The notes beneath the pieces were generated by a model. It was not told the DNA's origin. It saw only the letters and a list, made by a program, of their open reading frames with translations, and ran no database searches. A program made the position numbers and the translations under genes. Shown here piece after piece: positions 1-8,389 of a DNA stretch of 64,000 bases (position 1 is the first letter of the stretch; each line of letters opens with the position of its first letter). This stretch comes from Bacteriovorax sp. PP10 (GTDB lineage Bacteria; Bdellovibrionota; Bacteriovoracia; Bacteriovoracales; Bacteriovoracaceae): positions 620,001 to 684,000 of the forward strand of contig NZ_JAYGJQ010000002.1 of NCBI RefSeq assembly GCF_035013165.1, in the 5' to 3' direction.

Positions 1-1005
1 CATAATGTTTTCATGAGTAAACTTCCGGAAAACAGAGATGGACAGGTAACGGTTAACCTTACTGCATATGTTAAGTATAAAGGTGTATCGAACTTCGAAA
101 AATTAACAGTTAACTATAGCAACCGCGCTTTAACTCCAGCTGATTTATCAATCGTAACTGACGAAGTGATCAACTTAAAAACTATGGCCTTCAAGGTTCA
201 AGTTGGTTTAGTTGATAGAAAAGTGATCGTGACTGACGATGCTGATAAAGTAAAAATGGTTTTCCCTAACGGTGTTGGTGGATTCGACGAAGGTGTTTTA
301 AACGAAGGAACTGTAAGTCTTCTTACTCCACGTTTCCACAATGGATTTCTTGACCAAAGAGCAGTTATCTCTAAAAGAGAAAAGCCAAGATACTTCGATG
401 GAAAGCCTTTCATCAGAATCTTAAAAGGACCTTCGCTAGTTGACGATATGACAGCAATCGGATTTCACACTGAAATCAACGATGAATTCGTAAGAGGATT
501 TGACTCTCACGGATGTATGAGACTTCGTCTTCCGGATTTAATGATGCTTCACGATCTAATTATGGATGGTGGTGTTCAACAAACTCCAATCACTGTTCTT
601 TATAGAACAAAAGATCAGGCAGATCACCCTGCTGGAAAGAGAAACAAGCTCTACAAAACAGTTTCAAACACTGGAACAGTAGAAAGCCCATTCTTTCCTC
701 TTGATAAGGACAATTTAGTTCAACTTAGATACAAAGAAGCAGTAGCTCCAATGGATAAGTTAGTTGACCTTAAAGACGATAACTACGAAGACGTGTTCAG
801 CTACGATACTCAGCTTCAGCTACAAGACCAGAATGCTCGTCGTAAAAATGAGTGTAAGGCAAAACTTATGGCCGGTAAGATCGGAACAAAAGAAAAAGAC
901 ATGGAAGCTTGTTTGAACGCTGGTAAACGCCAGGGATCAGCAACTGACGGGATCTATAGAAAGTGGATGGGAATTGGATATATCGGAAGCCCAGACCTGT
1001 TTTAA
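1..1005 (+). CDS. L,D-transpeptidase (YkuD-type) domain protein, 5' truncated by window edge
   Basis: The C-terminal part carries the YkuD catalytic signature: counting from the ATG at 13, His152, then Ser165-His166-Gly167-Cys168 followed by Met-Arg-Leu, with Cys168 the expected nucleophile. In this family the enzyme makes or remodels 3-3 peptidoglycan cross-links, or attaches proteins to peptidoglycan, in the periplasm. The reading frame is open to base 1, the ATG at 13 has no ribosome binding site, and there is no signal peptide, so the true start probably lies upstream. About 130 residues before the domain (rich in Val/Asp/Asn) look like a beta-rich substrate-binding or Ig-like region. The charged tail after about residue 265 is unassigned. 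Family call is firm; substrate unknown. Confidence 0.8.
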   Translation, partial: HNVFMSKLPENRDGQVTVNLTAYVKYKGVSNFEKLTVNYSNRALTPADLSIVTDEVINLKTMAFKVQVGLVDRKVIVTDDADKVKMVFPNGVGGFDEGVLNEGTVSLLTPRFHNGFLDQRAVISKREKPRYFDGKPFIRILKGPSLVDDMTAIGFHTEINDEFVRGFDSHGCMRLRLPDLMMLHDLIMDGGVQQTPITVLYRTKDQADHPAGKRNKLYKTVSNTGTVESPFFPLDKDNLVQLRYKEAVAPMDKLVDLKDDNYEDVFSYDTQLQLQDQNARRKNECKAKLMAGKIGTKEKDMEACLNAGKRQGSATDGIYRKWMGIGYIGSPDLF

Positions 1006-1149
1006 TTAAGAAAAAAGTTTCTGTCCTAGAATATATAAGGCCTTAGAAGATTGATAAATTTTACATGATCTGAGTTAAAGAACCATAACTTGGATCATAA
1101 TAAGAGATATCTTTTTTTTAAGGTCTTTTTTTATTTTAAGGAACTCGTT

Positions 1150-1941
1150 ATGAAAACTACCATTTTTTCGTTCTGCGCTCTTCTTGTATTATCTTTTAAC
1201 TCTGCATCCGCGAGGACAGTTGTTATTAGTGATATCGACGACACAATCAAAATGACAGGTGTTTTAAATAACAAACTTCATGTTGGATTTAACGGACTAT
1301 TTAGTAAAAGAGCATTCGCTGGAATGAGCGAGTTGTATCATGAGTATCACGATAGAGGGTACGGTATTTATTATGTAAGTGGATCTCCTAAGATGATCGA
1401 TTGTCGCATTGAAGACTTCCTGGTTGAAAAAGACTTTCCTCAAGCAGATCAAAGATTCTTAAAAGATAAAATCAGCAGCGATACATATAAATTTAAAATG
1501 GAATCGATTAGAAATGTTATCGCCAAAGAAAATCCAACAAGCCTTATTCTAATTGGTGATGATACGGAACACGATCCAGATGTTTATAATGATATTTCAA
1601 AAGAGTATCCTGGATTAGTAGAGGCCATCTATATCCGTGCAGTTCAAGATGCAAAATTGCCAGTAAGTACATTGATGAGAAATTTCTTTTCTTCAGTTGA
1701 AATCGCCGCTAATGAAATGATCAGAGGTGAGTTGGATTATAAAGGATTAGATAATGTTGCTAATGGCTTTGTTGAACAAACTAAGGACAGTGGAATTCAG
1801 TTAGATGACTTCTACTGCCCAAAATCTGGAAGAGATGAAATTAATAATTTAATGTCACATAGCAAATTATCAGATACAAAAATTGTTAAGCTTTTATTGC
1901 GCGTTCAAAATAAAATCATGAAGACGTGTAAAGACAGATAA
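1150..1941 (+). CDS. Secreted App1-type phosphatase (DUF2183, HAD fold)
   Basis: A signal peptide (about residues 1-21, ending Ala-Ser-Ala) precedes a HAD-type DxDxT motif (Asp28-Ile-Asp30-Asp-Thr32), a Val-Ser-Gly-Ser-Pro motif II and a late Ile-Gly-Asp-Asp-Thr-Glu-His-Asp motif. This matches the catalytic domain of App1-like phosphatidate phosphatases (DUF2183). Yeast App1 dephosphorylates phosphatidate; the bacterial substrate here is unknown. The ATG at 1150 follows AAGGAACT and begins the signal peptide; a TTG at 1090 in the same frame lacks these features and was rejected. The gene stands alone and its stop abuts that of the convergent cdd. Export suggests action on periplasmic or external lipid or nucleotide phosphates. 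Confidence 0.75.
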   Translation: MKTTIFSFCALLVLSFNSASARTVVISDIDDTIKMTGVLNNKLHVGFNGLFSKRAFAGMSELYHEYHDRGYGIYYVSGSPKMIDCRIEDFLVEKDFPQADQRFLKDKISSDTYKFKMESIRNVIAKENPTSLILIGDDTEHDPDVYNDISKEYPGLVEAIYIRAVQDAKLPVSTLMRNFFSSVEIAANEMIRGELDYKGLDNVANGFVEQTKDSGIQLDDFYCPKSGRDEINNLMSHSKLSDTKIVKLLLRVQNKIMKTCKDR

Positions 1942-2337
1942 TTATTTTGTAAGGTGATCTGGCGTAAACGATAACGGCATTAAGTCTGAAAACTTCATGA
2001 CTGTTTCTTTTCCGGCCACGTCACCAATGATAACTTCCATATCACTCGTTGCGAACTCACTCATTACCTGACGGCACATTCCACATGGTGGCCATCCTTC
2101 TTTGGTATACACATACACTTTTTTGATTTGCATTTTTTTGTCTGAAACAGCTTTCAGGATAGCTACGCGTTCAGCACAGATTGTTCCACCGTAACTTGCG
2201 TTTTCGATATTGCATCCAGTGTAGATACTTCCGTCGCTCATTTCAATCGCACTACCAACTTTGGCGTGAGAGTAAGGAGAGTAGGCAGCTTCTGAAGCTT
2301 CTTGAGCTTTTTGACGAAGGACTTTTTTGATTTCCAT
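1942..2337 (-). CDS. cdd: Cytidine deaminase
   Basis: Converts cytidine and deoxycytidine to uridine and deoxyuridine in the cytoplasm. The 131-residue protein has the family's usual length for the homotetrameric form. Cys54-Ala-Glu56 supplies a zinc ligand and the catalytic glutamate, and Pro-Cys85-Gly-Met-Cys88 the other zinc ligands; the Asn-Ile-Glu-Asn substrate motif lies just before. The ATG at 2337 follows TAAGGAAG; a longer frame start at 2370 would overlap the upstream gene and has no support. It is the last gene of a leftward operon with the purine and pyrimidine nucleoside phosphorylases. Confidence 0.93.
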   Translation of the reverse strand: MEIKKVLRQKAQEASEAAYSPYSHAKVGSAIEMSDGSIYTGCNIENASYGGTICAERVAILKAVSDKKMQIKKVYVYTKEGWPPCGMCRQVMSEFATSDMEVIIGDVAGKETVMKFSDLMPLSFTPDHLTK

Positions 2338-2350
2338 ATTTACTTCCTTA

Positions 2351-3172
2351 CTAAAATTTAGCGATGGCATTGTTTAGAAGAGCTGTGAAGTTATCCATAA
2401 CTTTTAGCGCTTCGTCTTTAATGTCTTCATGTTTTAATTTTTGATCGATGATACCAGCACCCATGTTTGTTACACATGAGATCCCACAAACTTTAAGTCC
2501 AATGTGGTTAGCGATAATCACTTCGTGAACTGTACTCATACCAACAACATCACCACCAAGAATTCTGAACATTTTGATTTCAGCTGGTGTCTCATAAGTT
2601 GGCCCTAGAACTCCCATGTACACACCTTGCTGAGTTTTGATTTTTAAATCAGCACTCACTTTTCCTAGTGTATCGATTAATTCCTGGTTGAAAGCGTGAC
2701 CCATATCAGGGAAGCGAGGTCCCATTGATTCATCGTTTGGCCCCATTAGTGGGTTTCTTCCTGTGAAATTGATTTGATCAGTTAAGATCACCAGATCACC
2801 AGGTTTATAACCTAAGTTCACACCACCAGCAGCGTTTGTTAAAACAACTGTGTCGATACCAAGTTTATGAAGAACGCGGATAGGGTAAACAACGTCGGCC
2901 ATATCGTGACCTTCGTATAAGTGGAAGCGGCCTTGAAGAGCTGCAACTTCGACACCGTTAACTGTTCCCAGGATCAGTTTTCCATCGTGGCCTTGAACTG
3001 TGACTTTTTTGAAGTGTGGGATGTCGTTGTACGAGATGATGGTTTTGTTTTCCATCTTCTCAACGAAATCTCCCAATCCTGATCCTAAAACCACTCCAAC
3101 TTTTGGAGAGCATTTTTTGATTGAGTGAATGTACGCGACTGTCTGATCTAATTTTTCTTTAAGAGCTTGCAT
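2351..3172 (-). CDS. punA: Purine nucleoside phosphorylase, trimeric type
   Basis: Splits purine (deoxy)nucleosides with phosphate into free base and (deoxy)ribose 1-phosphate. Visible family motifs are the phosphate-binding Gly-Ser-Gly-Leu-Gly (residues 30-34), Gly-Arg-Phe-His-Leu-Tyr-Glu-Gly (81-88), Thr-Asn-Ala-Ala-Gly-Gly (112-117) and a late Gly-Met-Ser-Thr-Val-His-Glu block. These place it in the trimeric PNP family rather than the hexameric DeoD family. At 273 residues it has the normal length. It lies 3 bases after the upstream thymidine/pyrimidine phosphorylase and 13 bases before the cdd start, so the three are co-transcribed. The exact base preference cannot be read from the sequence. 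Confidence 0.92.
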   Translation of the reverse strand: MQALKEKLDQTVAYIHSIKKCSPKVGVVLGSGLGDFVEKMENKTIISYNDIPHFKKVTVQGHDGKLILGTVNGVEVAALQGRFHLYEGHDMADVVYPIRVLHKLGIDTVVLTNAAGGVNLGYKPGDLVILTDQINFTGRNPLMGPNDESMGPRFPDMGHAFNQELIDTLGKVSADLKIKTQQGVYMGVLGPTYETPAEIKMFRILGGDVVGMSTVHEVIIANHIGLKVCGISCVTNMGAGIIDQKLKHEDIKDEALKVMDNFTALLNNAIAKF

Positions 3173-3175
3173 ATT

Positions 3176-4573
3176 TTACTTCTTTGCCTTTTTTGCAGGA
3201 GCTTTAGTTTTTGCCTTAGCTTTTGCAGGTGTTTTTTTAACTGGTGCAAACTTCGTCTGCACTTCAATGATTAATTTTTTCTTAGCGCGAGGTTTAGTTG
3301 CACTGATTGTAATATCTCTCGAATTTACAAGTAATGCGATTTCCTCAGCGATCTTCATTTGGTGGTCGTGGCAGTGAATCGTCATCAGGCTTTCACCCTT
3401 AGAAACTTTATCACCAATTTTTTTGTTCATAACGAAACCAACTGCGAAGTCGATTTTATCTCCGGTTTTTTGTCTTCCACCACCTAAGCGTACGCAGTGT
3501 TTTCCAAGTTCCGTACATTCCATCTTTGTAATGAATCCAGCTTTCTTTGATTTTACTTCGAAAGTTGATTCTGTTTGTGGAAGCAGGTCGTAGTTATCGA
3601 CAACGTGAGCGTCTCCACCTTGGTTCGAAATAAGTTCACGGAATTTTTCTAGAGCACTTCCATCATCAATAGATGCTTGTGCTTTTTTAATACCGTCTTT
3701 AAGTGTTTTTGAAAGTCCGGCAAGATAAATCATCCCACCAGCAAGAGCAACTGAGAGTTCAGTTAAATCTTTTGGACCACGACCTTTTAATGTCTCGATA
3801 CTTTCAATAATCTCTAGCGAGTTTCCAACAGCTAGACCTAATGGCTCTGACATATCAGTAATCATCGTCATCATGTTTTTATCAAAACGTAATCCGGTTT
3901 TTCTAATACTGTCTGCTAATTTTTTAGCGTCACTTAATTTTGACATGAAAGCACCGTTACCAGTCTTAATGTCCATGACGATCCCTTTAGCACCTTCAGC
4001 AAGTTTTTTACTCATGATTGAAGCAGTGATTAGGGGAATAGATTCTACAGTTGCTGTTACATCTCTTAGAGCATAGATTTTTTTATCAGCAGGTGCGATG
4101 TCTTTTGTTTGTCCGATAAGAACTAAACCGCGCTCTTTTAAAAGGCGTTCAAATTCCTCGAGAGGTAAATCTGTTTTGAAACCTTTGATAGATTCAATTT
4201 TATCGATTGTTCCACCAGTGTGACCAAGGCCACGACCTGCAATCATTGGAACTTTTACACCACAAGCAGCTGCGATAGGCGCCAGGATGAAAGAAGCTTT
4301 GTCGCCAACTCCACCGGTAGAGTGTTTGTCGATATAGTGCTGTTCTGGAAAGTTGAGAACTTTACCCGAGTATAACATTGCATCGGTCAAGTATGAGGTT
4401 TCTTCAATGTCCATTCCACATAGGAAAATGGCCATTAAAAGTGCGCTCATTTGATAGTCTTCAATGTAGCCTTCAGTAAGACCAGTGATGAACCAGTTGA
4501 TTTCTTCTTTAGTAAGTCTTCCTTTATCTCGTTTCTTTTGTATAATGGAATAAGCTGAGAATTGTTGAGTCAT
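3176..4573 (-). CDS. deoA: Thymidine/pyrimidine-nucleoside phosphorylase with Lys/Ala-rich tail
   Basis: Phosphorolyses pyrimidine nucleosides to base and pentose 1-phosphate. The signature Lys-His-Ser-Thr-Gly-Gly-Val-Gly-Asp-Lys lies at residues 83-92, with Arg-Gly-Leu-Gly-His-Thr-Gly-Gly-Thr at 113-121, both typical of the DeoA/Pdp family. The ATG at 4573 begins the conserved N-terminus; the frame extends upstream to 4678 but without family similarity. An unusual feature is a C-terminal tail of about 25 residues composed almost only of Lys, Ala, Pro and Thr, resembling histone H1-like tails. First gene of the salvage operon, with a good promoter at 4626-4654. Whether it is deoA or pdp depends on uridine activity. 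Confidence 0.9.
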   Translation of the reverse strand: MTQQFSAYSIIQKKRDKGRLTKEEINWFITGLTEGYIEDYQMSALLMAIFLCGMDIEETSYLTDAMLYSGKVLNFPEQHYIDKHSTGGVGDKASFILAPIAAACGVKVPMIAGRGLGHTGGTIDKIESIKGFKTDLPLEEFERLLKERGLVLIGQTKDIAPADKKIYALRDVTATVESIPLITASIMSKKLAEGAKGIVMDIKTGNGAFMSKLSDAKKLADSIRKTGLRFDKNMMTMITDMSEPLGLAVGNSLEIIESIETLKGRGPKDLTELSVALAGGMIYLAGLSKTLKDGIKKAQASIDDGSALEKFRELISNQGGDAHVVDNYDLLPQTESTFEVKSKKAGFITKMECTELGKHCVRLGGGRQKTGDKIDFAVGFVMNKKIGDKVSKGESLMTIHCHDHQMKIAEEIALLVNSRDITISATKPRAKKKLIIEVQTKFAPVKKTPAKAKAKTKAPAKKAKK

Positions 4574-4625
4574 GGATCCCTTATTTGGTTTTGGTTTAAT
4601 CGCTAAAAAATTGAGTAAGAGGGAG

Positions 4626-4654
4626 ATTATAATAAATTGACTCACGAAAATCAA
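4626..4654 (-). promoter_or_regulatory. Sigma-70-type promoter of the deoA-punA-cdd operon
   Basis: On the minus strand TTGATT is followed, after 17 bases, by a perfect TATAAT (bases 4626-4631), about 55 bases upstream of the deoA start at 4573. Short TGAGT/ACTCA half-sites (4614-4618 and 4640-4644) flank the -10 box and could bind a repressor. The promoter is seen in the sequence; its use is inferred. Confidence 0.6.
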
Positions 4655-4692
4655 AAATAATGCGTGGCAAAGGTTCAAGGAAAAAAAATCAA

Positions 4693-5109
4693 ATGAAATC
4701 TCTATTAACTTTAATTATAACTGCAGTGATTCTTATTAATCCAACTCAACAAGTTTATGCGCAAGACAACACGTCGCAAACGGGAGTTTTGGATGAGTCG
4801 CTTGCTGACTTAACTTTAGTTTTAGGGGCCGGAGCGGTTGGTGCTATTCTTGGTCTATCGACACTGTCATTCGTAGATAAACCTAAGGATAAGTTAGAAA
4901 ATGTTGCTATTGGTGGTGCTGTTGGGATCGTTGTTGGGGTAGGGATTGCTCTTTTTGGGCAAGCTACAAAACAAACTGCGGTTATCACGCAATCAGCTCC
5001 TCAGGATGCAAATTCAGTTGAAAGCTACGCTCGCCTAGATTTCTCAAAGCAGAAAATTGCTGAGTCCTATTTAGTTCAACCTACTGTTGGTTACAATTTT
5101 AGCTTCTAG
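4693..5109 (+). CDS. Small exported or membrane protein, unknown
   Basis: A 138-residue protein with an N-terminal signal sequence (about residues 1-22, ending Val-Tyr-Ala), then two glycine-rich hydrophobic stretches (about residues 40-57 and 72-90) that look like paired membrane helices with Gly zipper-type spacing. The C-terminus ends in Tyr-Asn-Phe-Ser-Phe, an aromatic ending common in outer-membrane proteins, though the protein is too short for a barrel. The ATG at 4693 starts the signal sequence; an upstream ATG at 4660 would place charged residues before it. It is divergent from deoA and stands alone. No family recognised. Confidence 0.6.
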   Translation: MKSLLTLIITAVILINPTQQVYAQDNTSQTGVLDESLADLTLVLGAGAVGAILGLSTLSFVDKPKDKLENVAIGGAVGIVVGVGIALFGQATKQTAVITQSAPQDANSVESYARLDFSKQKIAESYLVQPTVGYNFSF

Positions 5110-5226
5110 TTCGCTCTCTAACTTTTTTTTAAATTTTTTTTAGAAAAGCGCGACATTTTCCTCCTTTGTATCTTCGTTCTTCATAAGGTATCCTGAATAA
5201 GATTTGTAAGATTTAAAGGATTTATC

Positions 5227-6822
5227 ATGGCCAAACAGTTAATTATCAACCAGACACTCAATGAGTGTCGGGCAGCTCTTATTGAGAACGGTGAAATTCT
5301 CGATTTTTTAATGGAGCGTTCTTTTCACCATAACCCAGAAAATAATCATGTCGATTTTCCGTTTGTAGGGGATATCTACAAAGGAAAAGTTGTGCGCGTT
5401 CTTCCCGGAATGCAGTCAGCTTTCGTTGATATTGGTTATGAGAAAGCAGCTTTTCTCTATGTAGACGACGCTTACATTCCGACTATCGAAGAACAACGAG
5501 ATATGGCGGAAAAAAGTAAAAAGTCTCTGGAAGGAAAAGACCGTCTTGGAGAAATTATTCCAGACGAGCTTTCAACTTTATCAGAAGCCGTTAACATGCG
5601 CTTTCGTCCGGATGTGAGTATTGAATCTTTCATCAAGGAAGGAGACGAAATTTTAGTTCAGGTGGCAAAAGAGCCGATCTCAACTAAAGGGCCGCGTGTT
5701 ACCAGACACATCACTTTCGCCGGAAGACATATCGTATTCATGCCATTCATTGAGCACACTGGTGTTTCAAGAAGAATTGAAAGCGAAAAAGAGCGCGAAC
5801 GTTTAAAAGAAATTTTAGAAACAGTAAGACCGGAAGGAACTGGAGTTATCGCTCGTACAGTTGCAGAAGGACAAAGCTATAAGACACTAAAGTTCGACTT
5901 CAATATGCTAGTGAAGATCTGGAAAGATGTTTCAAAGAAAGCTGAGAAGGTAAGAGCTCCAACTGTTGTTCACCAGGATTTAAGTTTCATTCAAAGAGTC
6001 TTCCGTGACATTACGGATGAAGATGTTGATGAAATCATCCTGGATTCAAAAGACAATTTAAAAGAAGCTGAAAAGTTCGTGCAGAAGTTCCTTCCTACAA
6101 TGAAAGGAAAGTTCAAACACTATGCTGATGAGTCGATTCCTATTTTTGAAAAATTCGGGATTGATTTAGAAGTAGAGCGCGCGATTGATAACAAAGTATT
6201 CTTGAAATCAGGTGGATCACTTAACATCGATCAAACGGAAGCTCTTGTTTCTGTCGACGTTAATACTGGTAAATACATCGGAAGAAAAACTTTCGAAGAG
6301 ACGATTTTGAAAACGAACCTTGAAGCAGTTAAAGAGATTGCTTACCAGTTACGTTTAAGAAATTGCGGTGGGATCATCATTATCGATTTCATCGATATGG
6401 AAAAAGAAGAAAATAGAATTACTGTCTACAATGCTTTACTAGAAGCATTGAAGAAAGATAGAGCAAAGACTAACGTACTTCCGATTTCAGGCCTTGGTCT
6501 GGTTGAGATGACTCGTAAGAGAACACGTGACACTTTATCTCGCATTATGTGTGAGCCATGTCCTTACTGTGAAGGGACGGGAAGAGTGAAGTCTACGTTG
6601 TCGGTTTGTTATGAACTGATTCGTGAACTAAACAAGGTACTGGCTAAATCAAAAGGGACAAAAGTTTCAATCTACGCTCACCCTGAGGTGACGGCGACTT
6701 TAACTGGCGAAGACTTTGATTTGATCGATACACTTGAAGAAGCTCACGGTAAGTCGATTCAGATTCGTTCTGAAAACAACTACCACATCGAACAATACGA
6801 AATTTTTCCACAAGAGTATTAA
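5227..6822 (+). CDS. rng: Ribonuclease G/E family endoribonuclease
   Basis: Cleaves single-stranded RNA, in other bacteria for 16S rRNA 5' maturation and mRNA decay. The order is that of RNase G: an S1 RNA-binding domain (about 35-150), then a catalytic DNase-I-like domain with Asp344 (in Val-Ser-Val-Asp-Val-Asn) and Asp387 (in Ile-Ile-Asp-Phe-Ile-Asp) as metal ligands, and the zinc-link Cys445-Pro-Tyr-Cys448. The length of 531 lacks the long RNase E scaffold tail. A charged insert at about residues 86-132 splits the S1 domain. The ATG at 5227 follows AAAGGA. An acetyltransferase gene starts 5 bases after the stop. Confidence 0.92.
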   Translation: MAKQLIINQTLNECRAALIENGEILDFLMERSFHHNPENNHVDFPFVGDIYKGKVVRVLPGMQSAFVDIGYEKAAFLYVDDAYIPTIEEQRDMAEKSKKSLEGKDRLGEIIPDELSTLSEAVNMRFRPDVSIESFIKEGDEILVQVAKEPISTKGPRVTRHITFAGRHIVFMPFIEHTGVSRRIESEKERERLKEILETVRPEGTGVIARTVAEGQSYKTLKFDFNMLVKIWKDVSKKAEKVRAPTVVHQDLSFIQRVFRDITDEDVDEIILDSKDNLKEAEKFVQKFLPTMKGKFKHYADESIPIFEKFGIDLEVERAIDNKVFLKSGGSLNIDQTEALVSVDVNTGKYIGRKTFEETILKTNLEAVKEIAYQLRLRNCGGIIIIDFIDMEKEENRITVYNALLEALKKDRAKTNVLPISGLGLVEMTRKRTRDTLSRIMCEPCPYCEGTGRVKSTLSVCYELIRELNKVLAKSKGTKVSIYAHPEVTATLTGEDFDLIDTLEEAHGKSIQIRSENNYHIEQYEIFPQEY

Positions 6823-6827
6823 AGGTT

Positions 6828-7409
6828 ATGAGAGTTGAGAGTTTTTATTATAAAGACATCTTAGCTCTCATCCCCAAGCTTGCCGAACTCCGCATAAAAG
6901 TTTTTCGTGATTACCCTTATCTTTATGAAGGCAGTCTTGATTACGAAAAAAATTACCTGAAAATTTATACATCAAGTACCCAGAGTGTAATCGTCGCTGC
7001 TTTTGACGGCGATGAACTCGTTGGGGCCGCAACAGCGATTCCTCTTCGTGATGAAGCAGACTACATTCAAAAACCGTTTTTAGATGCGGGGATAGATGTC
7101 ACTGAGATTTACTATTTCGGTGAGAGTGTTCTTTTAAAAGAGTACAGAGGTCAGGGGATTGGTCATAAGTTTTTTGAAGGAAGAGAATCGGCCGCTTTAA
7201 AATTTGGTTTTCATACGACTTGTTTTTGTGCAGTGGAGAGACCGGCAGGTCATCCAATGATGCCAGCTGATTATAGTCCGCTTGATGAGTTCTGGAAGAA
7301 ACGTGGCTACGCCAAACATAATGAATTAAGAAGTGAGTTCTCATGGCCGGATATCGGAGAAATTGAAGAAACACTAAAGCCTATGATCTATTGGATGAAA
7401 CAATGTTAA
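6828..7409 (+). CDS. GNAT family N-acetyltransferase
   Basis: The acetyl-CoA binding motif A of the GNAT fold is visible as Tyr-Arg-Gly-Gln-Gly-Ile-Gly (106-112), after a beta strand containing Phe-Gly-Glu-Ser. The rest of the 193 residues fit a single GNAT domain. The substrate cannot be told. It follows rng by 5 bases and its stop overlaps the start of the nitrilase-family gene by 7 bases, so the three are probably co-transcribed. Pairing of a GNAT protein with a carbon-nitrogen hydrolase is common (some proteins fuse the two domains), which suggests a joint small-molecule reaction. Confidence 0.85.
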   Translation: MRVESFYYKDILALIPKLAELRIKVFRDYPYLYEGSLDYEKNYLKIYTSSTQSVIVAAFDGDELVGAATAIPLRDEADYIQKPFLDAGIDVTEIYYFGESVLLKEYRGQGIGHKFFEGRESAALKFGFHTTCFCAVERPAGHPMMPADYSPLDEFWKKRGYAKHNELRSEFSWPDIGEIEETLKPMIYWMKQC

Positions 7410-8260
7410 AAATAGCAGCAGCTCAGTATTTACTTAGTCCTCATAACTCGCTTGAAGATTTTAAAATCAGCGTAGAAAAATGGGTGAAAGAAGCAAGTGA
7501 TAATGGGGCCAGGCTATTAGTTTTCCCCGAGTATGGATCAATTGAGTTAGTTTCGCTCTTATCAGAAGAAGTTCAAAAAAATTTAGCTCAGCAATTAAGT
7601 GACATTCAAAATTTTAGAGATGAATTCATCCAGCTTTATGTTGAACTTGCCAAGAAGTACGACGTTTATATTGTGGCCCCAAGTTTTCCATGGCTAGAAA
7701 CTCCAGATTTTTTTGTGAACCGCGCTTTTTTAATCAATCCTAATGGGCTTTACAGCTATCAGGATAAACAGATGATGACTCGCTTTGAAGATGAGCAGTG
7801 GATGGTTTCAACACCAAAAGAGAAGGTTTTAAACTCATTTGATGTTGATGGCGTGAAAGTGGGAATTTCCATTTGTTTTGATGTTGAGTTTCCGGATTTC
7901 GCTCGCGAACTTGCAGCTGAAGGTGTGGAAGTTTTAGTGGCACCATCATGCACAGAAGGTTTGGCAGGGATGAACCGTATCCACGTAGGAGCTCGCGCTC
8001 GCGCACTTGAAAATCAATTTTATGTTGTCGTTTCTCAAACAGTCGGGATGGTTCATTATTCAGAGGCCATCGATAAAAACACTGGAATGGCCGCAATTTA
8101 TTCGACATGTGATTTAGGTTTTCCTGACGATGGAATTATTGTTCAGGGAACGTTAAATGTTCCGCAATGGGTTTACGCTGAAATCAACACAAAACTGGTT
8201 GAAGACGTACGAAAAAATGGCCATGTTTTTAATTTTCAAAAGATCAAAGCTTTAAGATAA
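7403..8260 (+). CDS. Carbon-nitrogen hydrolase (nitrilase superfamily)
   Basis: Hydrolyses or transfers amide/nitrile carbon-nitrogen bonds through a Glu-Lys-Cys triad. These residues appear as Glu43 (in Phe-Pro-Glu-Tyr), Lys122 (in Asp-Lys-Gln) and Cys158 (in Ile-Ser-Ile-Cys-Phe-Asp-Val-Glu-Phe-Pro). The length of 285 is usual for stand-alone members such as omega-amidase or N-carbamoylputrescine amidase. The ATG at 7403 sits inside the end of the GNAT gene; an upstream in-frame start at 7391 was not used because homologues begin with the Ala-Ala-Ala-Gln strand. Substrate undetermined. Confidence 0.88.
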   Translation: MLKIAAAQYLLSPHNSLEDFKISVEKWVKEASDNGARLLVFPEYGSIELVSLLSEEVQKNLAQQLSDIQNFRDEFIQLYVELAKKYDVYIVAPSFPWLETPDFFVNRAFLINPNGLYSYQDKQMMTRFEDEQWMVSTPKEKVLNSFDVDGVKVGISICFDVEFPDFARELAAEGVEVLVAPSCTEGLAGMNRIHVGARARALENQFYVVVSQTVGMVHYSEAIDKNTGMAAIYSTCDLGFPDDGIIVQGTLNVPQWVYAEINTKLVEDVRKNGHVFNFQKIKALR

Positions 8261-8311
8261 CCTTTTTAAATTAAGGGCTTTGACACTGGTTGGACGAGCG
8301 CTGTCTACGCC

Positions 8312-8340
8312 TTGTCTCAACAAAAACCGAATACATTAAT
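8312..8340 (+). promoter_or_regulatory. Possible promoter of the FAD oxidoreductase/DUF1365/CFA operon
   Basis: TTGTCT (8312-8317) and ATTAAT (8335-8340) are separated by 17 bases, each matching four of six consensus positions. A start near 8347 would put the hairpin at 8343-8389 at the extreme 5' end of the mRNA. This is a weak call, based only on box spacing. Confidence 0.3.
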
Positions 8341-8342
8341 GC

Positions 8343-8389
8343 TATAAATTCTAAGAGGATTTAATTTCTTTCTCCCTTAGGAATTTATA
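8343..8389 (+). promoter_or_regulatory. Inverted repeat covering the ribosome binding site of the 8390 gene
   Basis: TATAAATTC (8343-8351) pairs perfectly with GAATTTATA (8381-8389), and TAAG (8352-8355) with CTTA (8376-8379), leaving a single bulged base. The right arm contains the AGGA ribosome binding site and ends exactly before the ATG at 8390. As RNA it would hide the start site; as DNA it could be an operator for the MerR-type regulator at the end of the operon. Confidence 0.55.

Noticed and set aside
7740-8108. Minus-strand frame of 122 codons within the nitrilase-family gene
   Set aside because: The plus strand has all catalytic motifs in this stretch; the antisense frame has no recognisable domain.
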